A stretch of DNA of 64,000 bases from an uncultured Prevotellaceae bacterium (lineage in GTDB: Bacteria; Bacteroidota; Bacteroidia; Bacteroidales; Bacteroidaceae): NCBI GenBank assembly GCA_900315075.1, contig OMXV01000021.1, positions 1-64,000 on the forward strand. The letters run 5' to 3'. The translations under genes were made by a program, and so were the position numbers. The notes below the pieces were generated by a model, which searched no databases, was not told the origin of the DNA, and worked only from the letters and a program-made list of their open reading frames with translations. Shown here piece after piece: positions 51,861 through 61,079 of this stretch; position 1 is the first letter of the stretch, and each line of letters begins with the position of its first letter.

Positions 51861-53228
51861 ATGGATAACAAGCAAGCGACATTGGAACTTGGCACAAAGC
51901 CAGTTGGTAAACTTCTGGTTCAATATGCCCTTCCAGCGATAGTAGCCATGACGGCCTCGTCGCTATATAATATGGTGGATAGCATTTTCATCGGTCAGGG
52001 TGTAGGAGCACTGGCTATATCTGGTCTTGCTATTACCTTCCCATTTATGAATCTTTCCGCAGCCTTTGGTGCTGCCATCGGTGTAGGTACAGCCACCCAT
52101 ATCAGTGTGCGGTTAGGTCAGCGCGACTACCGCACTGCAGAAGAGATCTTCGGCAACAGCATCAGTCTGAACATCGTTATCGGCATAATCTTCGCCACCT
52201 TGTCGCTGATTTTCCTCGACCCCATCCTTCTGTTTTTCGGCGCCAGCGAACAGACGCTACCCTATGCTCGTGAATACATGCAGATTATCCTCTATGGCAA
52301 TGTTTTCACCCACTTGTATTTCGGCATGAATGCCGTACTACGCGCTGCGAGCAAGCCTCGTCATGCCATGTATGCCACCATCTTCACTGTGGTGCTGAAT
52401 ACGATTCTCGACCCCATCTTCATCTATGCGTTTGATATGGGCATCCAGGGAGCTGCCTTAGCCACCATACTGTCGCAGATTACAGCCCTTATCTGGCAAT
52501 GCTGGCAGTTTAGCAATAAAAAAGATATCATCCACTTTGAGCGGGGTATCTACAAATTGCGCATCTCCCATGTGAGCAATATCATCAGTATTGGTCTTTC
52601 CCCCTTTCTCATGCATGTATGCTCCTGTCTGATTGTTGTCCTATTCAATAAAAGTCTTGTATATCATGGCGGCGACTTGTCCGTGGGAGCCTATGGCATT
52701 GTTCACCGTATCTCGTTCTTGTTTTTCATGGTCATCTTCGGATTAAACCAAGGAATGCAGCCCATTGCCGGTTATAACTATGGTGCCCAGCATTACGACC
52801 GTTTGATGCAAGTGCTGAAATATGTCATCATCACAGCCACCATCATCTCTACAGTGGGATGCATCGTCAGCGAGACCCTACCCTATTACTGTGCCCGACT
52901 GTTCACAAAAGACTCCACATTGATAGCGATGGCAGAACATGGCCTCCGCGTTGCAAACATCACCCTACCAATTGTTGGTTATCAGATTGTGGTGACCTAT
53001 TTCTTCCAAAGCATCGGCAAGGCGAAGGTGAGCATCTTCCTTTCGCTCTCCCGCCAGCTGATTTTCCTTCTTCCAATGTTGCTGCTACTTCCACCATTCT
53101 TCGGGCTCGACGGTGTATGGGCATCCCTTCCCGCCTCCGACATTCTGGCAGCATTTGTGTCGTTCCTGATTATGAGAAAATACATGAAACATTTCAAAGC
53201 TCAACAAATAGTTATCAAAAATGAGTGA
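51861..53228 (+). CDS. MATE family efflux transporter
   Basis: This 455-aa protein has twelve predicted helices in two MatE halves (LLVQYALPAIVAMTASSLYN and the second half from about 230). The family features FIGQGVGALAISGLAI and QGMQPIAGYNYGA are present. MATE pumps expel cationic drugs or metabolites with Na+ or H+. It overlaps the next gene by 8 bp. Confidence 0.93.
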   Translation: MDNKQATLELGTKPVGKLLVQYALPAIVAMTASSLYNMVDSIFIGQGVGALAISGLAITFPFMNLSAAFGAAIGVGTATHISVRLGQRDYRTAEEIFGNSISLNIVIGIIFATLSLIFLDPILLFFGASEQTLPYAREYMQIILYGNVFTHLYFGMNAVLRAASKPRHAMYATIFTVVLNTILDPIFIYAFDMGIQGAALATILSQITALIWQCWQFSNKKDIIHFERGIYKLRISHVSNIISIGLSPFLMHVCSCLIVVLFNKSLVYHGGDLSVGAYGIVHRISFLFFMVIFGLNQGMQPIAGYNYGAQHYDRLMQVLKYVIITATIISTVGCIVSETLPYYCARLFTKDSTLIAMAEHGLRVANITLPIVGYQIVVTYFFQSIGKAKVSIFLSLSRQLIFLLPMLLLLPPFFGLDGVWASLPASDILAAFVSFLIMRKYMKHFKAQQIVIKNE

Positions 53229-53853
53229 AAATCATATCATCATCAATATAGGCAGGCAGTTGGGCAGTGGCGGACGAATCATCGGTCAGATGCTGGCCAA
53301 AGAGTTCGGCTGTCAGTTCTACGACCGCGAGATTTTGAATCTTGCAGCCAAGGAAAGTGGCTTTAGCGAGAAGGTGTTTGAACAAAATGATGAACACAAA
53401 CGGTTTTTCAAATCCCTATTCCAACCCCATGCCCAGCATGTGAACGACGGTAGTTTCTACACCAACCGTCTGTCACAGGAAAGTCTGTTTCAGTTTCAAG
53501 CCGACGCCATCCGCCATGCGGCCTCCTCAGGTTCCTGTGTCTTTGTAGGTCGCTGCGCCGACTATATCCTGCGCGACCTTCACCATGCCATCAACATCTT
53601 TATCACAGCGAGTCTGGAAGAGCGAGCCGCCCGTGTGGCAGAGAGACATCAATGCGACCACGAAAAAGCCTTGCATATCATCAGTCAGAAAGAAGGCAGC
53701 CGCGCATCCTTCTACAACTACTATACAGGCAGGAAATGGGGCGACAGTGCCAACTACGACCTCTGCATCAACTCCACCCTATTAGGCATCGAGGGCACCG
53801 AACGACTCATCGCTGAATATATTAGAGAGAGAGGGAAGTTAGTTAGGAGTTAG
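53221..53853 (+). CDS. Cytidylate kinase-like protein
   Basis: This 210-aa P-loop protein of the AAA_26/Cmk-like family has INIGRQLGSGGRIIGQMLA as a modified Walker A, then FYDREIL, GRCADYILRD and LEERAARVAERH. These proteins are distinct from canonical Cmk and their substrate is uncertain. The start overlaps the MATE gene. The last residues (RGKLVRS) are encoded by the start of a TTAGAAG repeat. Confidence 0.8.
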   Translation: MSENHIIINIGRQLGSGGRIIGQMLAKEFGCQFYDREILNLAAKESGFSEKVFEQNDEHKRFFKSLFQPHAQHVNDGSFYTNRLSQESLFQFQADAIRHAASSGSCVFVGRCADYILRDLHHAINIFITASLEERAARVAERHQCDHEKALHIISQKEGSRASFYNYYTGRKWGDSANYDLCINSTLLGIEGTERLIAEYIRERGKLVRS

Positions 53854-53909
53854 AAGTTAGAAGTTAGAAGTTAGAAGTTAGAAGTTAGGAGTTAGGAGTT
53901 AGAAGTTAA
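53837..53909. repeat. TTAGAAG/TTAGGAG tandem repeat
   Basis: About nine units of GTTAGAAG or GTTAGGAG span the end of the kinase-like gene and most of the space before the phosphodiesterase gene. Confidence 0.8.
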
Positions 53910-53938
53910 AAGTTTCTCTAATGTGAAAGGTAAGAGTC

Positions 53939-54427
53939 ATGAAAAGAATCGGCATCCTCAGCGACACACACTCCCATTGGGACGACCGCTATGTCACCTA
54001 CTTGGAGAATTGCGACGAGATATGGCATGCTGGCGACATCTGTTCCATGGAACTTGCTGAACGCCTGAATGAAATCCGTCCGCTTCGCGCTGTCTGTGGT
54101 AACTGCGACGGTGGCGACCTTCGGCGAATGTACCCTGAGGTGCTCCGCTGGCGCTGCGAGGATGTGGATGTTCTGATGAAACATATCGGTGGCTATCCTG
54201 GCCACTACGACTTTAGCATCCGTCGGCAACTGATTGAACGCCCTCCTGGTTTATTCATCAGCGGCCACTCACATATATTAAAAATACAACACGACCCCAC
54301 GCTCGGACTCTTGCACATCAATCCCGGTGCTGCAGGTATCCAAGGATGGCAAAGCGTCCGCACATTGGTACGACTCACCATCGACGGCAGCCGTTTCACC
54401 GACTGCGAAGTAGTGGAACTAAAGTAG
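53939..54427 (+). CDS. YfcE/MJ0936-type metallophosphoesterase
   Basis: This 162-aa protein has all calcineurin-like motifs: SDTHSHWD at 8-15, GDICS near 37, GNCDG near 59 and SGHSHIL near 108-114. It is a small metal-dependent phosphodiesterase of unknown natural substrate. It is followed by the cupin gene after 7 bp. Confidence 0.9.
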   Translation: MKRIGILSDTHSHWDDRYVTYLENCDEIWHAGDICSMELAERLNEIRPLRAVCGNCDGGDLRRMYPEVLRWRCEDVDVLMKHIGGYPGHYDFSIRRQLIERPPGLFISGHSHILKIQHDPTLGLLHINPGAAGIQGWQSVRTLVRLTIDGSRFTDCEVVELK

Positions 54428-54434
54428 TTGAAAA

Positions 54435-54860
54435 ATGCCCATACAAAATCACCATCTCATCGACTTCCCCAAAATCATCGACCCTCGTGGCAACCTGACT
54501 GTCGCGGAGCAGATGGAGCATGTTCCTTTCGACATCCAACGTGTCTATTGGACGTACGATGTTCCCTCGGGCGAGTCACGTGGTGGTCATGCTCACCGTG
54601 AGTGTGAAGAAGTTATCATCGCTGTCAGTGGTTCCTTCGATGTCACATTAGACTTTGGCGACCATCGTCAGACCTATCATCTGAACCATCCTTATCAGGG
54701 CTTGTATGTGGGTACCGGTGTATGGCGAACCCTCGACGATTTCTCCTCAGGTGCCGTATGCCTCGTTCTTGCCTCCCAACTCTTCGACGAGGAAGACTAC
54801 ATCCGAGACTACGACGAATATTTACAATATTTGGGAGTTCAGGAAACCTCTCACCTCTAA
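54435..54860 (+). CDS. WxcM/FdtA-like cupin (sugar ketoisomerase family)
   Basis: This 141-aa single cupin has DPRGNLTVAEQ at the start, GGHAHRECEEVI as the metal-site strand, and YVGTGVWRTLDDFS. The family includes TDP-4-oxo-6-deoxyglucose 3,4-ketoisomerases and uncharacterised relatives. Next to it is an acyltransferase, as in sugar-modification loci. The exact reaction is unknown. The 3' end (ETSHL) is encoded by repeat-like CTCTCACCTC. Confidence 0.82.
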   Translation: MPIQNHHLIDFPKIIDPRGNLTVAEQMEHVPFDIQRVYWTYDVPSGESRGGHAHRECEEVIIAVSGSFDVTLDFGDHRQTYHLNHPYQGLYVGTGVWRTLDDFSSGAVCLVLASQLFDEEDYIRDYDEYLQYLGVQETSHL

Positions 54861-54863
54861 CAC

Positions 54864-55817
54864 ATGCCAGAGATCACGAGATATACAGCCGCTCAGTCAG
54901 CAGAATGGAATGAGTTTGTGGAACGTTCAAAAAACGGCACATTCCTCTTCCACCGTTCCTATATGGACTATCATGCCGACCGTTTCACCGACCATTCATT
55001 AATGGTGTGGAACAAGGGGCGGCTGAGCGCATTGTTGCCTGCCAACGAGCACGACGGTACGCTATATAGTCACCAGGGACTTACCTATGGTGGACTCATT
55101 ACCAACCAGCATACCACCACAGCCTTCGTCTGCGACACCTTTGAGGCAATTAACAACTATCTTGCGCAACAAGGCATCACACAGGTTATATACAAAGCTA
55201 TCCCTTGGCCTTACCATCTACTGCCAGCCGAGGAAGACCTCTATGCTATTACCAATGTATGTGATGCTCATCTCATGGTAAGGCATATCTCATCTACCAT
55301 TGACCTCAACAAGCGACAGCCTTTCACAGAGTCACGTCGTTCAGGTCTTCGCAAGGCATTAGCTGCCGGATTACAAGTGAGAGAGAGCGGCATAGGCGGT
55401 TTGAAGAACTTCTGGCAAGTATTATCCAACAATCTCCATTGTAAATACGCTGCTCAGCCCGTTCACTCTGCCATAGAGATGCGCTTGCTCATGGAACGTT
55501 TCCCACAAAATATCCGTCTCTTCACAGTAGATGATGGAGACAAAGTGGTAGGAGGTACGGTGATATACTTCACACCACAGGTGGCACATACACAATACAT
55601 CTCTGCATCCGAAGATGGGAAACAGCACGGAGCTCTTGACCTGCTGTTTGACCATATTCTCGGTCTTGACTTAGGCTGCCGTTATTTCGACTTCGGCAAA
55701 TCCAGCGATGGCGATGGTGGCGACCTCAACCGCCCCCTGATTTTTCAGAAAGAGGGCTTTGGCGGCCGCGGTGTTTGCTACGACTGGTATCAATGGGAGG
55801 TAAAAGGCTCAGAGTAA
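54864..55817 (+). CDS. FemAB-like GNAT acyltransferase
   Basis: The 317-aa protein is a double-GNAT (FemAB/BioF2-like) acyltransferase. It has EWNEFVERSKNGTFLFHRSY at the start and a C-terminal GNAT half with LFTVDDGDKVVGGTVIYF and a LDLLFDHILG acyl-CoA loop. It starts 3 bp after the cupin stop codon. The pair probably modifies a surface sugar or lipid-linked amine; the substrate is not known. Confidence 0.8.
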   Translation: MPEITRYTAAQSAEWNEFVERSKNGTFLFHRSYMDYHADRFTDHSLMVWNKGRLSALLPANEHDGTLYSHQGLTYGGLITNQHTTTAFVCDTFEAINNYLAQQGITQVIYKAIPWPYHLLPAEEDLYAITNVCDAHLMVRHISSTIDLNKRQPFTESRRSGLRKALAAGLQVRESGIGGLKNFWQVLSNNLHCKYAAQPVHSAIEMRLLMERFPQNIRLFTVDDGDKVVGGTVIYFTPQVAHTQYISASEDGKQHGALDLLFDHILGLDLGCRYFDFGKSSDGDGGDLNRPLIFQKEGFGGRGVCYDWYQWEVKGSE

Positions 55818-55908
55818 TCAGAATAATCGGAATAATCAGAGTAATCGGAATACTCGGAGTACTCGGAGTACTCGGAATACTCAGAAAATTCAGAAAATCA
55901 GAAATCAG
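55811..55908. repeat. TAATCGGAA / TACTCGGAG tandem repeat
   Basis: About ten 9-mers of AATAATCGG, AATACTCGG and related units fill the space between two genes. The same family recurs at 57148-57235. Confidence 0.8.
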
Positions 55909-55916
55909 GAAAATCG

Positions 55917-56249
55917 ATGAAAATAATACGCAATAGATTTGTGCCTTTTCGTGGCTATTCAGCCATCAATCTTTTCGGTTTGCTTTTCTGCAAGCCGAAT
56001 GTATATATCTCCCCCCGGCTGATCAACCATGAGCGTATCCATACAGCACAAATGCTGGAAATGCTTGTCATTTTCTTCTATCTATGGTATTTCATCGAAT
56101 GGGTGATTAAAATCTTCACCCCTGGACGTGCTTATTATCGCATCTCTTTCGAACGCGAAGCTTATCTACACGAAAACGACTTAAATTACCTCAAACATCG
56201 TCCACTATTTGCCTGGTGGAAATACCTGAGATTGAAGAAGAAACGGTAA
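55917..56249 (+). CDS. Small HExxH membrane protein
   Basis: This 110-aa protein has the zinc-protease-like motif NHERIHTAQ (HExxH) at about residues 38-46. One hydrophobic segment follows (about 50-68, VIFFYLWYFIEWVIKIF) and then FEREAYLHEND, which could give a third ligand Glu. This is a minimal metallopeptidase-like layout. Proteins of this size are conserved in Bacteroidales but not characterised. Catalysis is unproven. Confidence 0.65.
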   Translation: MKIIRNRFVPFRGYSAINLFGLLFCKPNVYISPRLINHERIHTAQMLEMLVIFFYLWYFIEWVIKIFTPGRAYYRISFEREAYLHENDLNYLKHRPLFAWWKYLRLKKKR

Positions 56250-56346
56250 ATGAGGGTGTGAGGTTATGAGGTTGTGAGGTTATGAGGTTGTAAGGTTGTG
56301 AGGTTGTAAGGTTGTGAGGTTGTGAGGTTGTGAGGTTGTGAGGTTA
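56250..56346. repeat. GAGGTTGTG tandem repeat
   Basis: About ten units of GAGGTTATG, GAGGTTGTG or AAGGTTGTG lie between the HExxH gene and the DUF3298 gene and reach its start codon. Confidence 0.8.
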
Positions 56347-56347
56347 T

Positions 56348-57034
56348 ATGAGAGTGAATATGATTGTTAGACAAAAGAGACTATATATTCTAATGATATT
56401 GCTGTCGTATGCATGGGGCATGGCGGCACAGGACTTTTTATCTACTCGTACCGTCACCCATAAGTCTTCATCTCAAGGTTCTTCCTATTCTGCATCAGTG
56501 GAATTTCCCACCGAGGGTTCTCAGGCTGTGCTCAAAAATGTGAGACAATGGATAGGTTATATGCTCGACACAGAAGGCAATTTTGGAGCAGACATCCGAC
56601 GACAATTGGAAGATAGTTGCAACGAATTTCTTCGTAATGCCTCAAAAACAAGCCGTGAGATAGAAATTGAGCGTGAATACGAAGACTCACGCTGTGTTAC
56701 TTTCACGGCCACCATCACCGACAAAGGTGCAGAAACATGGGTCACCGAGGACTGCGCCACTTTTAGTAAGCGCGATGGGCATCGCTTATCTTTAGAGGAA
56801 ATCTTCAATTGTTCAGAGGAAGACATCAAAAACCTGATATGGCAATACAAAGGTAATACAAAAATGGATGTAGATTCCCCTGCTGATGTCTTTCCCATGA
56901 ACGCCGGGTTCACCGACGGTTGGGTGATTGTCACTGCTCCTGCCTACAACAGCCCAGCCACTGCTTTCCGCCTACGTTATGAGGAAATAACCTCATTCCT
57001 AAAATCCTCATCCAATGGATATTATACACCTTAG
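56348..57034 (+). CDS. DUF3298/RsiV-like exported protein
   Basis: This 228-aa protein has a signal peptide (YILMILLSYAWGMAAQD). The C-terminal two thirds match DUF3298 (RsiV-like): EREYEDSRCVTFTATITDKG, KRDGHRLSLEEIFNCSEED, GFTDGWVIVTAPAY. RsiV itself is an anti-sigma factor that binds lysozyme. This form has no cytoplasmic domain, so it is a periplasmic or lipid-face protein of unknown role. A second ATG four codons later is an equally good start. Confidence 0.8.
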   Translation: MRVNMIVRQKRLYILMILLSYAWGMAAQDFLSTRTVTHKSSSQGSSYSASVEFPTEGSQAVLKNVRQWIGYMLDTEGNFGADIRRQLEDSCNEFLRNASKTSREIEIEREYEDSRCVTFTATITDKGAETWVTEDCATFSKRDGHRLSLEEIFNCSEEDIKNLIWQYKGNTKMDVDSPADVFPMNAGFTDGWVIVTAPAYNSPATAFRLRYEEITSFLKSSSNGYYTP

Positions 57035-57125
57035 TATCTCTTTTTCGGACATACACGGGAATTCTCCCTACTATAAAAAAACTGAAAAAAGAGGACTTAT
57101 TGAGACATTTTTGGAGAAAAATGTG

Positions 57126-57134
57126 TAAGTTTGC
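57126..57134 (+). promoter_or_regulatory. -7 box upstream of the OPT transporter
   Basis: TAAGTTTGC fits TAnnTTTGC. The leader behind it carries the repeat at 57148-57235. Confidence 0.5.
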
Positions 57135-57147
57135 AGACCAAAATTAT

Positions 57148-57235
57148 TGGAGAAATCGGAATAATCGGAATAATCTGAGTAATCGGAATAATCTGAGTAT
57201 TCAGAATATTCAGAGTATTCGGAATATTCGGAAAA
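57148..57235. repeat. TAATCGGAA / TATTCGGAA tandem repeat in the OPT leader
   Basis: About nine 9-mers such as AATAATCGG and AATATTCGG lie within the predicted 5' UTR. Confidence 0.8.
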
Positions 57236-57269
57236 TCTCATAAACTAAAAAAACTCATAAATTAAAAAT

Positions 57270-59279
57270 ATGCTTCCCGAAGAGAAAGATACAATTCAGC
57301 TTCCCGACAATGCGTTTCGGGAATTACAAGAAGGTGAAAGTTATCATCCGGTGATGGACCCCAACAGGAACTATCCTGAAGTCAACACATGGTCTGTGAC
57401 CTGGGGTATTGTGATGGCGATGCTCTTTTCTGCCGCTGCTGCCTACTTAGGACTGAAAGTGGGTCAGGTGTTTGAAGCCGCCATTCCTATTGCCATTATC
57501 GCTGTGGGAGCCTCCACGGCAGCTGGTCGTAAGAATGCCCTTGGCGAGAATGTGATTATCCAGAGCATCGGTGCCTGTTCAGGTGCTGTTGTAGCTGGTG
57601 CTATTTTCACACTCCCAGCCATCTATATTCTACAAGCGAAATACCCCGACGACCCTGAGATGACCGCCTCGTTTTTCAAGGTGTTCCTCTCCTCCCTGCT
57701 TGGTGGTATCATCGGCATCCTCTTTCTTATCCCCTTCCGCAAGTATTTTGTCAAGGAGATGCACGGTAAATATCCATTCCCCGAAGCCACTGCCACCACA
57801 CAGGTTTTGGTAAGTGGTGCCAAGGGAGGAAACCAAGCGAAGCCTTTGCTTATTGCCGGCCTTGTTGGTGGTCTTTACGACTTTATCGTTGCCACCTTCG
57901 GATGGTGGAACGAGGTAGTCACCACCCGTATCGTTGGTTTTGGCGAGCAATTGGCAGACAAAGCTAAACTTGTGTTTAAAGTCAACACTGGTGCCGCCGT
58001 ACTGGGTCTCGGCTATATCATCGGACTGAAATATGCCTTTATCATCTGTCTCGGTTCGTTAACTGTTTGGTGGTTAGTTGTCCCAGGTATGTCCATGTTG
58101 TTTGGCGACCAGGTGCTCAATATGTGGGATCCCTCTATCACCGACACTGTTGGAAGCATGACCCCTGAAGCCATTTTCAAGAGCTATGGCAAGAGCATCG
58201 GTATTGGTGGCATTGCTATGGCTGGTATCATCGTCATTATCCGTTCGTGGGGCATAATCCGTAGTGCCGTTTCTTTGGCATCAAAGGAGTTGAAGGGTAA
58301 GGGTACTGATTTAAAAGAAGTAGAGCGTACAAGTCGCGACATCTCTTTCAAGATTATTGCTATTGGAAGCATCCTAACCATATTGGTGACATTCGCATTC
58401 TTCTGGCTTGGCGTGATGAAGGGCAATCTGCTCTTTGCCGTGGTGGGTATTTTATTGGTAACAATCATAGCCTTCCTATTTACCACTGTTGCCGCTAATG
58501 CTATCGCCATCGTGGGTAGCAATCCTGTTTCTGGCATGACACTGATGACGCTGATTCTCGCCTCCGTGGTGATGGTTGCAGTAGGTTTGAAAGGAACTGC
58601 CGGCATGGTAGCAGCCCTGATTATGGGTGGTGTGGTATGCACGGCATTATCGATGGCAGGTTCTTTCATCACCGACCTGAAGATAGGTTATTGGTTAGGT
58701 ACCACCCCCAAGAAACAAGAGTCATGGAAATTCTTAGGGACCTTGGTGTCGGCCGCCACAGTTGGTGGTGTGATGATTCTCCTGAACGAAACCTACGGTT
58801 TTGCCAGTGGACAACTCGCAGCTCCCCAAGCCAATGCCATGGCCGCTGTAATCGACCCACTGATGAATGGTGTGGGTGCTCCCTGGCTTCTGTATGCCAT
58901 TGGTGCCGCCATTGCCATTGTCCTCACATTATTTAAAGTGCCTGCACTTCCCTTCGCTTTGGGTATGTTCATTCCACTTGAATTGAATATTCCATTGCTG
59001 ATTGGCGGTGGCGTCAACTGGTTTGTCACCACACGTTCCAAGGACAAAGCTGTTAACGATGCACGTGGCGAGAAAGGTACGCTCATTGCCAGTGGTTTTA
59101 TTGCCGGTGGTGCCCTGATGGGTGTGGTGAGTGTCGTCTTGCGTTTCCTGAATATTAATTTCGTCAGCCAAGCATGGATGGAGAACCATCTCTCCGAAGT
59201 ATGTTCTCTTGGTGCTTACATCCTGTTGATTGGCTTCTTTATATGGGCCACAAAAGTTAATTCTTCCGACAAAAAATAA
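57270..59279 (+). CDS. OPT family oligopeptide transporter
   Basis: The 669-aa membrane protein has about 16 helices and the OPT pattern: AAAAYLGLKVGQVFEAAIPI, NVIIQSIGACSGAVVAGA and GKYPFPEATATTQVLVSG. Bacterial OPT proteins take up peptides or metal chelates by proton symport. Length is typical. It is followed directly by the SGNH hydrolase gene. Confidence 0.93.
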   Translation: MLPEEKDTIQLPDNAFRELQEGESYHPVMDPNRNYPEVNTWSVTWGIVMAMLFSAAAAYLGLKVGQVFEAAIPIAIIAVGASTAAGRKNALGENVIIQSIGACSGAVVAGAIFTLPAIYILQAKYPDDPEMTASFFKVFLSSLLGGIIGILFLIPFRKYFVKEMHGKYPFPEATATTQVLVSGAKGGNQAKPLLIAGLVGGLYDFIVATFGWWNEVVTTRIVGFGEQLADKAKLVFKVNTGAAVLGLGYIIGLKYAFIICLGSLTVWWLVVPGMSMLFGDQVLNMWDPSITDTVGSMTPEAIFKSYGKSIGIGGIAMAGIIVIIRSWGIIRSAVSLASKELKGKGTDLKEVERTSRDISFKIIAIGSILTILVTFAFFWLGVMKGNLLFAVVGILLVTIIAFLFTTVAANAIAIVGSNPVSGMTLMTLILASVVMVAVGLKGTAGMVAALIMGGVVCTALSMAGSFITDLKIGYWLGTTPKKQESWKFLGTLVSAATVGGVMILLNETYGFASGQLAAPQANAMAAVIDPLMNGVGAPWLLYAIGAAIAIVLTLFKVPALPFALGMFIPLELNIPLLIGGGVNWFVTTRSKDKAVNDARGEKGTLIASGFIAGGALMGVVSVVLRFLNINFVSQAWMENHLSEVCSLGAYILLIGFFIWATKVNSSDKK

Positions 59280-59280
59280 A

Positions 59281-60027
59281 ATGAAAAAAAACAGACTGAT
59301 TCTACTGGCACTGATTGCCATGTGTTTTGCGACTATCGAGGGTTATTCCCAGGATATCCTCGACAGTCTTGAGATAATATATAATAAGGTGCTCAATGGC
59401 GAAGAGATACAGAATGTAGCCACTGAACAGGAAGACAACGAGAATGGCAGCCAAAGCATCTTGGTCATTGGCGACTCCACGCTCGACGGCATCGGCCGCC
59501 GCTTTACCGACTATGCCAGTTGCAATGGTCATACGATTTTTACTTCGATTTGGTATGGTGCCACAACAAAAGACTGGGCATATACCACCGAACTACCTCG
59601 ACTGATAAAGAAGGTGAAACCCACCTTCATCATCATTAGCTTAGGCACCAACGACCTTGGTTACAACGACATTTCAGCCCGCACCGACGCCGTTAAGGAG
59701 ATTCTTCGTGAAGTTGGCGATATTCCCTACATCTGGATAGGCCCCATGTCGTTGCGCACAGTGCGCGACGGCACAAAAATTGTAAATGCCATCCGTGATG
59801 CAGTGGGCGAGAACCTATTCTTCGACAGTTATCATCGCAAAATGACTCGCCTGGCCGACGGCATCCATCCCACCTTTGAGGCCAGTGCCCGGTGGGTGGA
59901 CGATGTGGTAAAATGGATGAATCGCCCCGAAGCCATCCATCACATCACGATGAACTTTCCCACCGCCAGTGTCCCTTTCAAGAGCTATGAGACACATAAG
60001 AATAGTTATAAGGGGAAGAGGAAATAG
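59281..60027 (+). CDS. Exported SGNH/GDSL hydrolase
   Basis: The 248-aa protein is read from MKKNRLILLALIA-like signal sequence (MKKNRLILLALIAMCFAT) 1 bp after the OPT stop codon; the frame extends further up inside the OPT gene. Block I GDSTLDGIG holds the nucleophile Ser, block III is GTNDLG, and the catalytic D-x-x-H is DGIHPT. It is a periplasmic or secreted esterase, possibly acting on acylated glycans or peptidoglycan. Confidence 0.87.
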   Translation: MKKNRLILLALIAMCFATIEGYSQDILDSLEIIYNKVLNGEEIQNVATEQEDNENGSQSILVIGDSTLDGIGRRFTDYASCNGHTIFTSIWYGATTKDWAYTTELPRLIKKVKPTFIIISLGTNDLGYNDISARTDAVKEILREVGDIPYIWIGPMSLRTVRDGTKIVNAIRDAVGENLFFDSYHRKMTRLADGIHPTFEASARWVDDVVKWMNRPEAIHHITMNFPTASVPFKSYETHKNSYKGKRK

Positions 60028-60039
60028 ATAGGAGTTAGA

Positions 60040-60129
60040 CGTAAGAGGTAAGAGGTGAGAGGTAAGAGGTGAGAGGTAAGAGGTGAGAGAAATGCCTTGT
60101 CGATTCAAAGGTAATCTCTCACCTCTTAC
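60040..60129. repeat. GAGGTRA repeat forming a hairpin between converging genes
   Basis: About six GTAAGAGGTGAGAG-type units (60040-60089) face an inverted copy. GTAAGAGGTGAGAG (60076-60089) pairs perfectly with CTCTCACCTCTTAC (60116-60129). The inverted arm includes the stop codon of the BASS transporter gene. The hairpin probably works as a terminator. Confidence 0.75.
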
Positions 60130-61079
60130 TTTTCACCTCTTGCCCCAATCCTCAATTCAATGCTATTAATGAGGTTTTGCCAGAGGATGTAGCAGCCAGG
60201 GCCTACTGAGGAGAGGGGATTGAGATAGGTATAGGCAATCCAGATGGCGAAAGCCGTATTTTTCTGTCCAAGCGCCTGACCAGCCTCCTGAGTACGGTGG
60301 AAGAAATGTCCTACATACCTGCCCACAGCAAACTGTACGAGGCAAAGCAGCAACACCATTATAGCGATAACTACAATGAAATGTGCTGAAGACTCAGCAT
60401 GCACAATATTTTTCACTGTGATTCCTGTGACAATCATCAACGACAAGCCCCATAGATAAAACGACAAGTCGTTGATGCTGAGAATCCATCGATGAAAGCG
60501 GTGCATGAAATGCTTGACAATATAAGCTAATCCCATGGGCACTACTAACACCATACAAACTTTATAAAGTATGGTGGCGAAAGCCTGCCAAAATTCCATT
60601 TCCACACTCTTGTCAATCAGCGGAAAACATAACGGTACGAGGAGCGCCGTGATGAGATTCGACATGAATGTATAAGTGGTCATTTCCTCCAAATCCCCAC
60701 CGAGTTTTGCCGTCACCACTGCCGCCGCAGCCGCACATGGGCCTATGATACAGGTGAGCACAGACTCCAACAGGATAAGGTTGTCACCCTTGATGTCGAA
60801 AGCGAGTATAGCACCCACCACTACCGCCACGAAGAGCAGTTGGAACAGTCCCACCCAGAAATGCCATCCTACGGGCCTCATACGGTGGAAATCCACCTTA
60901 CAAAAAGTAGTGAAAAGCACGAGAAACATGAATATGGGGAAAATGTCCACAAGTACAGGCCCTACCGTATCGCCCACCCCTTGCAACGGTTCGACGTTGG
61001 CGAAAAGTAGGTAAATGAGTGCGCCGCTGACCATGGCCAGCGGCAACGTGTATTGTTTGAGGAGTTTTTTTAGTGTCAT
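60126..61079 (-). CDS. Bile acid:sodium symporter family (BASS) transporter
   Basis: This 317-aa protein has nine to ten helices with the BASS-type crossing regions CIIGPCAAAAAVVTAKLGG and QKNTAFAIWIAYTYLNPLSS. BASS proteins couple Na+ to uptake of organic anions such as bile acids or pantoate. It overlaps the GH97 gene by 4 bp (ATGA), so the two are co-translated. Its last residues (RGEK) come from the adjoining repeat. The substrate is unknown. Confidence 0.8.
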   Translation of the reverse strand: MTLKKLLKQYTLPLAMVSGALIYLLFANVEPLQGVGDTVGPVLVDIFPIFMFLVLFTTFCKVDFHRMRPVGWHFWVGLFQLLFVAVVVGAILAFDIKGDNLILLESVLTCIIGPCAAAAAVVTAKLGGDLEEMTTYTFMSNLITALLVPLCFPLIDKSVEMEFWQAFATILYKVCMVLVVPMGLAYIVKHFMHRFHRWILSINDLSFYLWGLSLMIVTGITVKNIVHAESSAHFIVVIAIMVLLLCLVQFAVGRYVGHFFHRTQEAGQALGQKNTAFAIWIAYTYLNPLSSVGPGCYILWQNLINSIELRIGARGEK

